Assembly (NCBI GenBank): GCA_963708735.1
Contig: CAVPTW010000024.1
Span: forward strand, 1 to 64,000
Direction of reading: 5' to 3'
Length of the DNA: 64,000 nucleotides
Source: JAGPUQ01 sp963708735
GTDB taxonomy: Bacteria; Pseudomonadota; Gammaproteobacteria; Pseudomonadales; Porticoccaceae
Shown: positions 51,536-60,910 of the stretch, piece by piece
How positions within the stretch are numbered: position 1 is the first letter of the stretch
Layout of the letters: each line of letters starts with the position of its first letter
The notes under the pieces: generated by a model
What the model saw: only the letters and a program-made list of their open reading frames with translations
Databases searched by the model: none
What the model was told of the DNA's origin: nothing
Program-made: the position numbers and the translations under genes

Positions 51536-53905
51536 TTACAGGATATCGTCGGGGACGCTGGCAGCCTCGCCACCGAGGGCTCCGGGTGCGGGGGTAAACG
51601 CACCCGGTGTGGACTCCTCCAGAAACAGCTCGTCTTCGAACGCATGTCCTCCCGGAATGGCGCGCAGCCCAGTATCCGGATCGATGCGGACGCTGAGGAT
51701 TCCGGGAGGTCTGGGGCGATAAACCTCCGCCGTGCCGGCCAGTGCGGCACCCATGAAGTTCATCCAGATCGGCAAAGCCGCCGTGCTGCCGTATTCGTTG
51801 GTGCCGAGCACCCGATTGTCGTCGAACCCGAACCAGACGCTGGTCACCAGGGTCGGGTTGTAGCCCGAGAACCAGGCGTCGCGGGGGCCATTGGTGGTCC
51901 CGGTCTTGCCGGCGATGTCACCGCGCTTGAGTTGCAGGGCACGGGTACCGGTGCCGCGGCGGATCACGTCCTTGAGCATCGAGTCCATGATGTAGGCAAT
52001 GCGGGGATCCATCACTTGCGGCGCCGCTGGCGCCGCAGTCGTGTTCTGCGCACCCGGCGCGCCGCAGGCGGGGCATACGCGCTCGGGATTGGCGGTAAAC
52101 AGCGGCTTCCCGTTGGCGTCCTCGATGCGCTCGATCAGGTAGGGCGTTACCCGGTAGCCGCCGTTGGCGAAAATCGCGTAGCCGGTCGCCATTTGCAGGG
52201 GCGTGAAGGTGGGGGTGCCCAGTGCGAGCGACAGGTTGGGCGGCAGTTCCGAGGGATCAAAGCCGAACCGCGTCAGACTGTCGATGGCATTGTGGATGCC
52301 GACGGCCTGAAGTACCCGAATGGATACCAGGTTCCGGGAAAGATACAGCGCTTCGCGTAACCGGATCGGACCATAGAATTCGCCATTGTCGTTTTCCGGG
52401 CGCCAGGGCTCCTTCTGGGAGGGGTCGTTGAATACGATAGGGGCGTCATTGAAGATGGATGCGGCCGTAAAGCCACGCTCGAGGGCGCTGGCGTATATAA
52501 AGGGCTTGAAGCTGGAGCCGGGCTGACGCCGCGCCTGGGTCGCCCGGTTGAAGTGGCTGGCGCCGAAATCAAAGCCTCCCACCAGGGCACGGATGGCGCC
52601 ATCAACGGGATCCAACGCCACCAGGGTTGCCTGTGCTTCCGGCAACTGCGCCAACTCCCAGCGCTTGCCGATAGGACGCAGCCGGATCAGGTCGCCGTTC
52701 TGGAATACCCCGGTGAAATCCGTGATCGGGCGGCTGAACCGTGTTTGATCAAGGTGGCGCGTCATTCCCGCCAACCCGTTCTTCCCGGTAAGTTCCAGCT
52801 CTGTTCCGTCGTCTTGAACTACCCGGATGCCCGCCGGCGTCACTTGCGTAACTACAGCCGGCATCAATCCCTGAATGACCGGCACTGTGGCCAGCCGGCT
52901 CCGCCACTGTTGGGAATCGGTGATGTGGGCTTCCGCGCCGCGGTATCCGTGGCGTTGATCGTAGTCAGCCAAGCCGTCCGCTACTGCCTTGTCGGCGGTC
53001 AGTTGCCAGTCGCTGCGAATGGTGGTTATCACGCGTAGACCGTCGGTGTAGGCGCTCTCCCCGTAATGGGCAAAAACCTCGCGGCGCGCCATCTCGGCCA
53101 CATAGGGGGCCGGGATATCCATCTGGGTCTGATAGATGCGCGCGGAGACAGGCGTTGCCACGGCTGTGTGATAGGTGTTCAGGTCGATATAGCCGAGGTG
53201 GAGCATGCGTCCCAGGATCCAGTCGCGGCGTTCCCGCGCGCGCTCCGGATTGCTGGCCGGGTTGTAGGCGGAAGGCGCCTTTGGCAGTCCGGCGATCATC
53301 GCCAGCTCCGGTAGCGCCAGCTCGGACAGCGGCTTGCCAAAATAAACCTCGGCCGCGGCAGCGATTCCATAGGCGCGATTGCCGAGAAAAATCTTGTTGC
53401 AGTAAAGGGTCAGTATGGCATTCTTGTCGAGATGACCCTCAATGCGAAGAGCGAGCAGTATCTCATTGAATTTCCTTACGAATGTCTGTTCCTTGGTAAG
53501 GAAAAAATTGCGTGCCACCTGCATGGTGATGGTGCTGCCACCGGATTGTATGCTGCCGGTGCGGAGCAGTTCGAAGGCGGCTCTGGCGAGGCCGTTGGGA
53601 TTTACCCCGATGTGGCTGTAGAAATGGTCGTCTTCGGCGGCGAGCAGCGCCTTGATGAACAAGGGCGGGATTGCCTCGAACTCGATCGGTTCCCGCCGTT
53701 GCTCCCCGTATTCTCCAATAAGCTTCAAGTCTTGTGAGTAAAGTCGCATCGGGGTTTGGAATTTTGCAGTCCGCAGCACTTCTACCGACGGCAACTTCGG
53801 GCTAAGGTACAAATAGAGGGCCGCCAGCACGATCAGCGTACCGCCGACCGCAGCGCAGGTCAGATGGGCGAGGAGCCGCACAATGCTCAACGGGCGCGAT
53901 CGCAT
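51536..53905 (-). CDS. mrcA: Penicillin-binding protein 1A (bifunctional)
   Basis: PBP1A polymerises glycan strands and crosslinks peptidoglycan. The 789-residue protein has one N-terminal helix (residues 9-31), a GT51 transglycosylase domain with AAEDDHFYSHIG and GGSTITMQ near residues 90-125, an OB-like insert and a transpeptidase domain with PGSSFKPF (nucleophile Ser), SRN-type motif (SRNLVS) and KTGTTNGPRDAWF. It is divergent from pilM, a conserved neighbour pair. Confidence 0.97.
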   Translation of the reverse strand: MRSRPLSIVRLLAHLTCAAVGGTLIVLAALYLYLSPKLPSVEVLRTAKFQTPMRLYSQDLKLIGEYGEQRREPIEFEAIPPLFIKALLAAEDDHFYSHIGVNPNGLARAAFELLRTGSIQSGGSTITMQVARNFFLTKEQTFVRKFNEILLALRIEGHLDKNAILTLYCNKIFLGNRAYGIAAAAEVYFGKPLSELALPELAMIAGLPKAPSAYNPASNPERARERRDWILGRMLHLGYIDLNTYHTAVATPVSARIYQTQMDIPAPYVAEMARREVFAHYGESAYTDGLRVITTIRSDWQLTADKAVADGLADYDQRHGYRGAEAHITDSQQWRSRLATVPVIQGLMPAVVTQVTPAGIRVVQDDGTELELTGKNGLAGMTRHLDQTRFSRPITDFTGVFQNGDLIRLRPIGKRWELAQLPEAQATLVALDPVDGAIRALVGGFDFGASHFNRATQARRQPGSSFKPFIYASALERGFTAASIFNDAPIVFNDPSQKEPWRPENDNGEFYGPIRLREALYLSRNLVSIRVLQAVGIHNAIDSLTRFGFDPSELPPNLSLALGTPTFTPLQMATGYAIFANGGYRVTPYLIERIEDANGKPLFTANPERVCPACGAPGAQNTTAAPAAPQVMDPRIAYIMDSMLKDVIRRGTGTRALQLKRGDIAGKTGTTNGPRDAWFSGYNPTLVTSVWFGFDDNRVLGTNEYGSTAALPIWMNFMGAALAGTAEVYRPRPPGILSVRIDPDTGLRAIPGGHAFEDELFLEESTPGAFTPAPGALGGEAASVPDDIL

Positions 53906-53952
53906 TGAAGCGGTCCGTTACGGGGCTGAACGGGAAGCATAGTGGCGCGGCG

Positions 53953-53980
53953 TTGTTTGTCTCAAGTGTTTTAGTATATA
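53953..53980 (+). promoter_or_regulatory. Possible sigma-70 promoter for the pil operon
   Basis: TTGTTT (53953-53958) and TATATA (53975-53980) are spaced by 16 bases, 34 bases before the pilM start, in an AT-rich gap that stands out from the GC-rich surroundings. The -35 is imperfect. Confidence 0.45.
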
Positions 53981-54013
53981 TTTTGGCTAACTACGGGAAG
54001 TAAAAGCATAAAT

Positions 54014-55081
54014 ATGGGACTCTTAGGCTTGTTCGACAGAAAGGGCAAACAACTGCTGGGGCTGGATATCAGCTCCTCTTCAGTCAAGCTCATCGAGTTG
54101 AGTCGGAGTGGTGGCCGCTTCAAGGTGGAAGCTTATCGGGTCCTCCCTTTGCCTGCCAATGCAGTAGTCGAGAAGAATGTTAAGGATGTCGCCTTGCTGG
54201 CTGATGCCATCAGGCGCGTGGTCGCCGCAGCGAAAACCAAAACGCGTGATGCCGCCGTTGCCGTGGCGGGCTCGGCGGTCATTACCAAAGTCATCGATAT
54301 GCCGGCCAACCTGGGAGATCTGGGGCTGGAAAACCAGATTGCCGCGGAAGCGGACCAGTATGTGCCCTATCCCCTCGACGAGGTGGCGCTCGACTATGAG
54401 GTGCTCGGGCCGTCGGCAACCAATCCGGATCAGGTGGAGATCATGCTGGCGGCGTGCCGGCGCGAGAATGTGGATATGCGCGTCGCTGCGCTCGAAACCG
54501 CGGGGCTGCGTCCGCGTGTGGTTGATGTCGAGGTATTTGCTGTCGAGCGGGCATTTCGGCTAATCGGGGAACAATTCGAAGATATCGGTGATCAGGTTGT
54601 CGCCATCGCCGATATAGGCGCGACCATGTTGACGCTAAGCGTCTTGGTGGACGGTAAGACGCTCTATACCCGCGAGCAATTATTTGGCGGGAAGCAGGTG
54701 ACCGAGGAGATTCAGCGGCGTTACGGCCTGTCGATGGAAGAGGCCGGGCAAGCCAAGCGACAGGGCGGCTTGCCGGAAGATTACGAAACAGAAATTCTCC
54801 AGCCCTTCAAGGAGGCGCTGGTGCAGCAGATTCAGCGCTCGCTTCAGTTTTTCTTTTCGTCCAGTCAGTACAACTACGTGGATCAGCTGGTGCTGGCGGG
54901 TGGCGTGGCCGCGATGACTGGCCTGCGCCGCGAAGTGGAAGACAAACTGGGGTTGCCGACCACGGTAGCCAACCCCTTCGCGAACATGGCGATCGGCAGT
55001 GGCGTCAACGCGGTCGCACTGGCATCGGATGCGCCGGCCATGCTGATTGCGACCGGGCTCGCACTGCGGGGGTTCGAGTAA
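54014..55081 (+). CDS. pilM: Type IV pilus assembly protein PilM
   Basis: PilM is a cytoplasmic actin-like ATPase that binds the PilN N-terminus and links the cytoplasmic motor to the alignment complex. The 355-residue protein has LLGLDISSSSVKLIELS (phosphate 1), AAEADQYVPYPLDEVALDYEVL, DIGATMLTL (phosphate 2) and LAGGVAAMTGL. Length is standard. First gene of pilMNOPQ; AlgR could regulate it by analogy only. Confidence 0.97.
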   Translation: MGLLGLFDRKGKQLLGLDISSSSVKLIELSRSGGRFKVEAYRVLPLPANAVVEKNVKDVALLADAIRRVVAAAKTKTRDAAVAVAGSAVITKVIDMPANLGDLGLENQIAAEADQYVPYPLDEVALDYEVLGPSATNPDQVEIMLAACRRENVDMRVAALETAGLRPRVVDVEVFAVERAFRLIGEQFEDIGDQVVAIADIGATMLTLSVLVDGKTLYTREQLFGGKQVTEEIQRRYGLSMEEAGQAKRQGGLPEDYETEILQPFKEALVQQIQRSLQFFFSSSQYNYVDQLVLAGGVAAMTGLRREVEDKLGLPTTVANPFANMAIGSGVNAVALASDAPAMLIATGLALRGFE

Positions 55082-55082
55082 C

Positions 55083-55646
55083 ATGTCCAGCATTAATTTA
55101 CTGCCTTGGCGTGATGAGTTACGCAAAGAGAGGAAACGGGAGTTTCTCGGCTATCTGGCCCTGGCTGCCCTCCTTGCCGTGATGGTAATGGCGCTGTGGA
55201 TTCATGTGGTCAATCTCCGTATCGACACTCAGCAGGCGCGCAATGCCTTGTTGAACCGGGAGATTTCTGCAATGGATGCACAGGTCAAGGAAATTCATGA
55301 GCTGAAAAAACGGCGCGAGCAGGTGCTGGCGCGAATGCGGGTGATACAGGATTTACAAGCCAACCGGCCCGATATCGTGCGGGTATTTGACGAACTGGTA
55401 CGCGTGATTCCTCCGGGCGTCTACCTGGAGTCCCTGTCACGACAGGGCGATAGCATCAGCATGGTGGGTTACGCGGAGTCCAATAATCGTATCTCGACGT
55501 TCATGCGATCGCTGGCATCGTCCGTCAAGTTTCAGGAACCCAACCTGACCCAGGTGACCGCCGACCATCGGTTGGGCGAGCAGGGCAATCGTTTCGATCT
55601 GCGTGTCAAGGTCACCAAGCCCGGTGCGATCGCCGATGCTGGCTGA
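55083..55646 (+). CDS. pilN: Type IV pilus assembly protein PilN
   Basis: The 187-residue inner-membrane protein begins INLLPWRDELRKERKREF, the segment that inserts into PilM, then one helix (residues 22-40) and a periplasmic coiled coil and ferredoxin-like domain. It pairs with PilO to form the alignment complex. The start follows the pilM stop by one base. Confidence 0.97.
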   Translation: MSSINLLPWRDELRKERKREFLGYLALAALLAVMVMALWIHVVNLRIDTQQARNALLNREISAMDAQVKEIHELKKRREQVLARMRVIQDLQANRPDIVRVFDELVRVIPPGVYLESLSRQGDSISMVGYAESNNRISTFMRSLASSVKFQEPNLTQVTADHRLGEQGNRFDLRVKVTKPGAIADAG

Positions 55647-55682
55647 CCCGTGGCTCGATACTGAAAGGAGAAAGGTGTTGGC

Positions 55683-56288
55683 ATGACGCTTCGAGAGCTG
55701 CTTCAGGAATTCCGATCGTTTGACCGCACGGATTACGAGTTCGAGAACGTCGGCGTCTGGCCCTTGGTGGTCAGGGTCGCGCTTGCCGTAGGTTTGTTTG
55801 CACTGCTGGTAACGCTCGGGTATTACCTCGAGGTGCGGGACCTCAACGCAGAGTTCGATCAGGCTGTGGCCCAGGAGGCGCGGCTGAAGAAAGTGTTCGA
55901 AGAGCGTGCTTTCGAGGTTGCGAACCTCGAGGTCTATCGACTTCAGATGGAGCAAATCGAGGAGTCCTTTCAGGGGTTGCTGGCGCAGCTGCCGGCTGAT
56001 ACCGAGGTGCCTGGGTTGCTGGAGGATATCACGGAGATTGGGCTCGGCAGCAGTCTGCAGATCGGCAGCATAACGCTGCAGCCGGAACAGGCAGCAGAGT
56101 TCTATGTGGAACTGCCTATCAAGATAGCCGCCACGGGTGGGTACCATGATTTTGCGTCCTTCATCAGTGGGATCGCCGGTTTGCCACGTATCGTTACGCT
56201 TCACAATTATTCCATCCAGGCGATTGGGCGGAATCAATTGCAGCTGTCCATAGATGCCAAGACCTACCGTTACAAGGGAGATATCTAG
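55683..56288 (+). CDS. pilO: Type IV pilus assembly protein PilO
   Basis: The 201-residue protein has a short cytoplasmic N-terminus, one helix (about residues 25-47), a coiled coil and a periplasmic domain ending in HNYSIQAIG strands. It heterodimerises with PilN and contacts PilP. It lies 36 bases after pilN in the canonical order. Confidence 0.95.
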   Translation: MTLRELLQEFRSFDRTDYEFENVGVWPLVVRVALAVGLFALLVTLGYYLEVRDLNAEFDQAVAQEARLKKVFEERAFEVANLEVYRLQMEQIEESFQGLLAQLPADTEVPGLLEDITEIGLGSSLQIGSITLQPEQAAEFYVELPIKIAATGGYHDFASFISGIAGLPRIVTLHNYSIQAIGRNQLQLSIDAKTYRYKGDI

Positions 56289-56291
56289 GTC

Positions 56292-56822
56292 ATGAAGGCA
56301 CAGCGTGTGCGAGCGGGGTTGTTGCTGCTGATTGTGGTGCTGGGCGGCTGTGGCGGCGATCGCGAATTCAAGGACTTGCAGGACTTCATGGCCAAAACCC
56401 GCGCCAAGCCGGGTGGGAAGATCGATCCCATCCCGACTTTCCCGCCTTACGAAGTATTCAAATACGGCGCTTCTGCCCTGCGTAGCCCTTTTGAAGTGCC
56501 GGCGACCGTGACTTCGGAGCGTGCATCGGGTACTCCGACAGTCGCCCCGAACCAAGCGCGGGCGCGGGAAGTGCTGGAGAATTATAACTTCGCTTCGCTA
56601 TCGATGGTCGGGTCGTTGTATCGGGACGGCACCCGCTGGAGCCTGATCGATGACGGCGCCGGGCAAATTCATCGCGTCACACTCGGCAACTATATGGGCA
56701 AGAACCACGGCAGGATTGTTTCGGTCAGCGAGGACCGGACTGATGTGATCGAAATCATCCCGGACGGGGAGGACGGCTGGGTTGAACGGCCGCGCACCCT
56801 TTCTCTCAAGGAGAATCACTAA
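56292..56822 (+). CDS. pilP: Type IV pilus lipoprotein PilP
   Basis: PilP is a periplasmic lipoprotein connecting PilNO to the secretin PilQ. The 176-residue product has a signal ending in the lipobox LGGC (Cys near residue 19), a disordered linker with the KIDPIPTFPPYE-F segment, and a C-terminal beta domain (SMVGSLYRDGTRWSLIDD). Its stop shares a base with the pilQ ATG. Confidence 0.95.
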   Translation: MKAQRVRAGLLLLIVVLGGCGGDREFKDLQDFMAKTRAKPGGKIDPIPTFPPYEVFKYGASALRSPFEVPATVTSERASGTPTVAPNQARAREVLENYNFASLSMVGSLYRDGTRWSLIDDGAGQIHRVTLGNYMGKNHGRIVSVSEDRTDVIEIIPDGEDGWVERPRTLSLKENH

Positions 56823-59005
56823 TGAGAAGCATGTCGCGATCCGCTGCCGGCCATCCTGTAACGCCAGGCAAATCGGGATGGTTATGGGTCTGGGTTATGG
56901 TGCTTGGTTTGGCCAGCCCGGTCGTCATGGCGGCTCCGCCTGCTACGCTCGACGACATTGTTTTCACATCGTTGCCGGGCGGTGGTTTCGAAGCCAGGTT
57001 GAACTTTTCGGGAGATGTCGATAGCCCGACGGGATATGTAATCGAATCGCCACCGCGAATGGTTTTCGATTTTCCCAATGCAAAGAGTGCGCTGGCGCAA
57101 AAGAAATACGCGCTGTCCTTCGATATCGCCAAGAGCGCGGTTGTGGTTACGTCCGGCGACCGCACGCGGCTCATTCTCAATCTGCGCGAGACTGCGGGTT
57201 ACGACGTGAAATCCGAAGGCCACAGCGTTGCTATCCGTGTTGGAGACGGGAAGGGCAATACGGCCGCGCGCGATCAGTATGTCAGCACGGAAAATGGGTC
57301 CAAGGGGCCCGTGGGTGCGGGCTCAACAATAACCGCGCTTGATTTCCAGCGTGGCGACAGCGGCGAAGGATTGATTACCGTCGGATTGGGGAGAAAGGAC
57401 ACAGGGATCGATGTGTCCCAGGTCGGCAAGAATATTGTGGTTGTGTTCAGTCACACCAGCCTTCCTGAGACCCTGAACCGGAAGCTGGACGTCGTCGACT
57501 TCGCCACGCCCGTGAAAAGTGTGGATACCACTACGGACGGATCCGCAACCAAGATGGTGATCGAGGCGGTAGGCGAATATGACTACCTTGCCTACCAGGC
57601 GGACAACAACTATGTGGTGAGCGTAAAACCCCTTACGCGGGAACAGGAAGATGACCGGCGCAAGGCTTTTCAATACACGGGAGAGAAGCTGTCGCTCAAT
57701 TTTCAGAACATTGAAGTGCGCGCGCTTTTGCAACTCATCGCCGATTTCAGCGACTTCAATCTGGTGGCAAGCGACGCTGTAAATGGCAGCATCACCCTGC
57801 GGCTCAAAAATGTTCCGTGGGATCAGGCGCTCGATATCATTCTCAAGGCCAAGGGCCTCGACAAGCGTGTTGACGGTAATGTGTTGATGGTTGCGCCGGC
57901 GGCCGAGATTGCCGAACGCGAGCGACTCCAGGTGGAGGCCAACAAGCAGTTGCAGGAACTGGCGCCCTTGCGCACTGAATACATCCGCATTCGCTACGCT
58001 GACGCCAAGAAGCTGTTTGATCTTTTTGACATCGACCATCAGGGTGGCGGTGGCAACAACGGTAACCAGAACGCCACCGGATCCATTCTGTCGGCGCGCG
58101 GCAATGCGATTGTGGACGAGCGCACCAACACGATCATTTTGACCGATACCGAAGACAAGATTGCCGAGTTTCGCCGCATCGTGCAGCAGATCGATATTCC
58201 GGTCCGGCAGGTCGAAATCGAGTCGCGCATCGTTGTCGCCAATACCGATTTTCGCAAACAACTCGGTGCGCGCTGGGGTGTTGCCGCGTTGCGGAAAAGC
58301 GGCAGCAGTCAGCTGGAAATCACGGGCCAGCGAACGGGGCTCGACAGCCAACCGGGCAATCCCATCGACTTCTTCGGTCCCACGGGCGGTACCCTGGACA
58401 TGAACGAAACCCTGGCAGTGGATCTCGGGGTCGCGGAACCGACCGGCAGTATCGCGTTGGGGTTGATGCGCAACAACACCTTTCTCGATCTCGAATTGAG
58501 CGCACTGCAAAACGACGGCTATGGCGAGATCATCTCGCAGCCCAAAGTCATTACCAGTGACAAGAAAAAGGCCACGATAAAATCCGGTACCGAGGTGCCC
58601 TACCAGCAGGCCAGTTCGGCGGGGAACACCAACGTTTCGTTCAAGGACGCAGTGCTGAAGCTGGAGGTAACACCGCTCATCACGCCGGACAACCGCATTG
58701 TGATGTCGCTGACGGTAGCGCAGGATTCCATCGGCAAGTTTGTGCCCTCGGGAAGTGGCGGTCAGGTGCCGACTATCGACACCACCAGTGTGGAAACCGA
58801 AGCCTTGGTGGGAGACGGCCAGACGTTGGTGCTGGGCGGCATTTTCAAAATGGAGTCGCTTGATTCCGTCGAAAAAGTGCCGGTGCTTGGTGATATACCG
58901 GGGGTTGGTCGTCTGTTCCGCCATACCTCGAAGGATCAGAAAAAGCAGGAAATCCTGATTTTTATCACACCCAAGATACTGGTCGATGCATTGCTGGATC
59001 AATGA
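56822..59005 (+). CDS. pilQ: Type IV pilus secretin PilQ
   Basis: PilQ forms the outer-membrane channel for the pilus. The 727-residue protein has a signal peptide (to about residue 38), two AMIN peptidoglycan-binding domains (about 40-280), an STN/N0 domain beginning LSLNFQNIEVRALLQLIADF, an N1 KH-like domain and the secretin barrel with VEIESRIVVAN and the C-terminal VPVLGDIPGVGRLF signature. The stop overlaps the aroK start (ATGA). Confidence 0.97.
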   Translation: MRSMSRSAAGHPVTPGKSGWLWVWVMVLGLASPVVMAAPPATLDDIVFTSLPGGGFEARLNFSGDVDSPTGYVIESPPRMVFDFPNAKSALAQKKYALSFDIAKSAVVVTSGDRTRLILNLRETAGYDVKSEGHSVAIRVGDGKGNTAARDQYVSTENGSKGPVGAGSTITALDFQRGDSGEGLITVGLGRKDTGIDVSQVGKNIVVVFSHTSLPETLNRKLDVVDFATPVKSVDTTTDGSATKMVIEAVGEYDYLAYQADNNYVVSVKPLTREQEDDRRKAFQYTGEKLSLNFQNIEVRALLQLIADFSDFNLVASDAVNGSITLRLKNVPWDQALDIILKAKGLDKRVDGNVLMVAPAAEIAERERLQVEANKQLQELAPLRTEYIRIRYADAKKLFDLFDIDHQGGGGNNGNQNATGSILSARGNAIVDERTNTIILTDTEDKIAEFRRIVQQIDIPVRQVEIESRIVVANTDFRKQLGARWGVAALRKSGSSQLEITGQRTGLDSQPGNPIDFFGPTGGTLDMNETLAVDLGVAEPTGSIALGLMRNNTFLDLELSALQNDGYGEIISQPKVITSDKKKATIKSGTEVPYQQASSAGNTNVSFKDAVLKLEVTPLITPDNRIVMSLTVAQDSIGKFVPSGSGGQVPTIDTTSVETEALVGDGQTLVLGGIFKMESLDSVEKVPVLGDIPGVGRLFRHTSKDQKKQEILIFITPKILVDALLDQ

Positions 59006-59523
59006 ATGCCGTGGACAATATCTTTCTTGTCGGTCCCATGGGTGCCGGCAAGACCACGATCGGGCGTCATCTCGCAAAAATATTGCAGAGAACCTTTGTT
59101 GATCTCGACGCCGAGATAGAAGCGCGTTGTGGTGCCGGAATTCCCTGGATATTCGATTGTGAGGGGGAGCAGGGTTTTCGAGACCGGGAAACAGCCCTGT
59201 TGGTGGAGCTGGCGAGTCGGGAAAACCTGGTGGTGGCAACCGGTGGTGGTGTTGTACTGCGACCCCAGAACCGGTTCACGCTCAAGGAAGCGGGCGTGGT
59301 GGTGTTCCTCTCCGTAACCGCGCGCGAGCTGTTCGAGCGTACCCGCAATGATACCCATCGCCCGCTTTTGCAAGTTCCCAACCGCCGTGAAGTGGTTGAG
59401 CGTTTGGCGTCAGAGCGGGATCCCTTGTACCGCGAAGTGGCTGATCTGATTTACTGTGGAGGACGGCGCGGACCTAAAGTGGCCGCCGAGGAAATCGCCG
59501 GATGGATCGCCACGCTTCCTTGA
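59002..59523 (+). CDS. aroK: Shikimate kinase I
   Basis: AroK phosphorylates shikimate in the chorismate pathway. The 173-residue protein has P-loop GPMGAGKTTIG (residues 11-21), the shikimate-binding FVDLDAEIE and FRDRE with GGG, and the lid R(T)RNDTHRPLL. The pilQ-aroK-aroB order is conserved in gammaproteobacteria. A 261-base gap follows. Confidence 0.97.
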   Translation: MNAVDNIFLVGPMGAGKTTIGRHLAKILQRTFVDLDAEIEARCGAGIPWIFDCEGEQGFRDRETALLVELASRENLVVATGGGVVLRPQNRFTLKEAGVVVFLSVTARELFERTRNDTHRPLLQVPNRREVVERLASERDPLYREVADLIYCGGRRGPKVAAEEIAGWIATLP

Positions 59524-59784
59524 GGCACCGACGCGCTTCCCGTGGCGGGTTGCTTGCGTAGCGGAAGGGGAGCGGATGCCGGTTGGCTTGTTGTCGTGAG
59601 CAGCTTCCGGTTACCGGCGAATGCCGACATAGTGTCGTTTGCACCGACCCCGCGCTTTGTTGTCCAGTCTAACCCATTGATTTTATTGTTTGCTTGCTAA
59701 CGCGCCAGCATCCCACGCGGATTTATTCATTGACCCCTTCGCGTACAATCGCGACTCTGGTAGTCAGGCTGAGATGGCGCATCA
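59524..59784. other. Intergenic region before aroB
   Basis: No gene is present. An AT-richer part contains TACAAT (59744-59749) with no properly spaced -35, so a promoter for aroB-hemE is plausible but unproven. Confidence 0.35.
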
Positions 59785-60894
59785 ATGCGACAGGTTAGGG
59801 TCGATCTGGGGGCACGCGGTTATCCGATTCTGATTGGTGGCGGATTGCTTTCGGTATCGGGTTGCCTCTCGCCTTACGTTGGTGGACAGCAGGTCCTGGT
59901 GGTGACCAACGATCGGATCGCTCCGCTCTATCTGCAGCGCGCGATCGCAGCTTTTGCCGGCAAGGAAGCCGCGAGCCTGATACTCCCCGATGGCGAGCGC
60001 TACAAGACCATGGCTACTTTAGGCCGTATTTTTGACGCCTTGATCGACGGTCATTTTGATCGCGGCGTGACGCTCGCGGCGCTGGGCGGCGGCGTGATCG
60101 GCGACCTTACCGGTTTTGCCGCTGCCTGTTATCAGCGGGGTGTGGATTTCATCCAAATTCCGACTACCTTGCTGGCACAGGTGGATTCTTCGGTCGGCGG
60201 CAAGACCGGGGTTAACCATCCCCGGGGCAAAAACATGATCGGCGCATTTCATCAGCCGCGCTGCGTGCTGGCGGATACGGCGACCCTGGAAACATTGCCT
60301 GACCGGGAATTGCGCGCTGGATTAGCGGAAGTGATCAAGTATGGTTTGATCGCTGACGCGGATTTTTTTGCGTGGCTCGAGGCAAACATGGCGGCGCTCC
60401 TGGTGCGTCAACCCGAAGCTCTCGCTGTTGCCATAGAGCGCTGCTGCCAGTTGAAGGCGCGAATCGTCGCGGCGGACGAGCGTGAAAGCGGAGAGCGTGC
60501 CCTGCTCAATCTCGGTCACACCTTTGGCCACGCGATCGAGGCGGCCCAGAATTACGAGGGTCTGCTGCACGGAGAAGCCGTCGCGGCCGGAATGGCGATC
60601 GCGGCGCGATTTTCCGCTGACATGGGTTCGTTGTCGCAAGCGGAATGTGATCGCACCATCGCGCTTCTTACTGCTGCGGGTTTGCCGACCGGGCGCCCGG
60701 CGGAGCTGGATCCTGTGCAGCTGCGGAGCTTGATGGCGAACGACAAGAAGGTCAGCCAAGGCAGGGTTCGTCTGGTGTTGCTCGACCGGATTGGCGCGGC
60801 GCGATTGACGGCGGAATATCCCGAAAGCATGCTCAGGAAGGCACTGGAGCGCGCCGCCGACTTTTTGGGCTGGAACGTATTCCCCAGAATTTGA
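59785..60894 (+). CDS. aroB: 3-dehydroquinate synthase
   Basis: AroB converts DAHP to 3-dehydroquinate using NAD and a metal ion. The 369-residue protein has the NAD loop PDGERYKT, ALGGGVIGDLTGFAA, TTLLAQVDSSVGGKTGVN and the metal ligands in GLAEVIKYG and NLGHTFGHAIE plus HGEAVAAGM. Start at 59785, stop 16 bases before hemE, so likely co-transcribed. No damX-like SPOR gene follows, unlike in some relatives. Confidence 0.97.
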   Translation: MRQVRVDLGARGYPILIGGGLLSVSGCLSPYVGGQQVLVVTNDRIAPLYLQRAIAAFAGKEAASLILPDGERYKTMATLGRIFDALIDGHFDRGVTLAALGGGVIGDLTGFAAACYQRGVDFIQIPTTLLAQVDSSVGGKTGVNHPRGKNMIGAFHQPRCVLADTATLETLPDRELRAGLAEVIKYGLIADADFFAWLEANMAALLVRQPEALAVAIERCCQLKARIVAADERESGERALLNLGHTFGHAIEAAQNYEGLLHGEAVAAGMAIAARFSADMGSLSQAECDRTIALLTAAGLPTGRPAELDPVQLRSLMANDKKVSQGRVRLVLLDRIGAARLTAEYPESMLRKALERAADFLGWNVFPRI

Positions 60895-60910
60895 GAGGTA
60901 TTGAACGCGG

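Noticed and set aside
59725..59750. TTGACC and TACAAT as an aroB promoter
   Set aside because: The two hexamers are only eight bases apart, far from the 16-18 needed; only the -10-like element remains possible.
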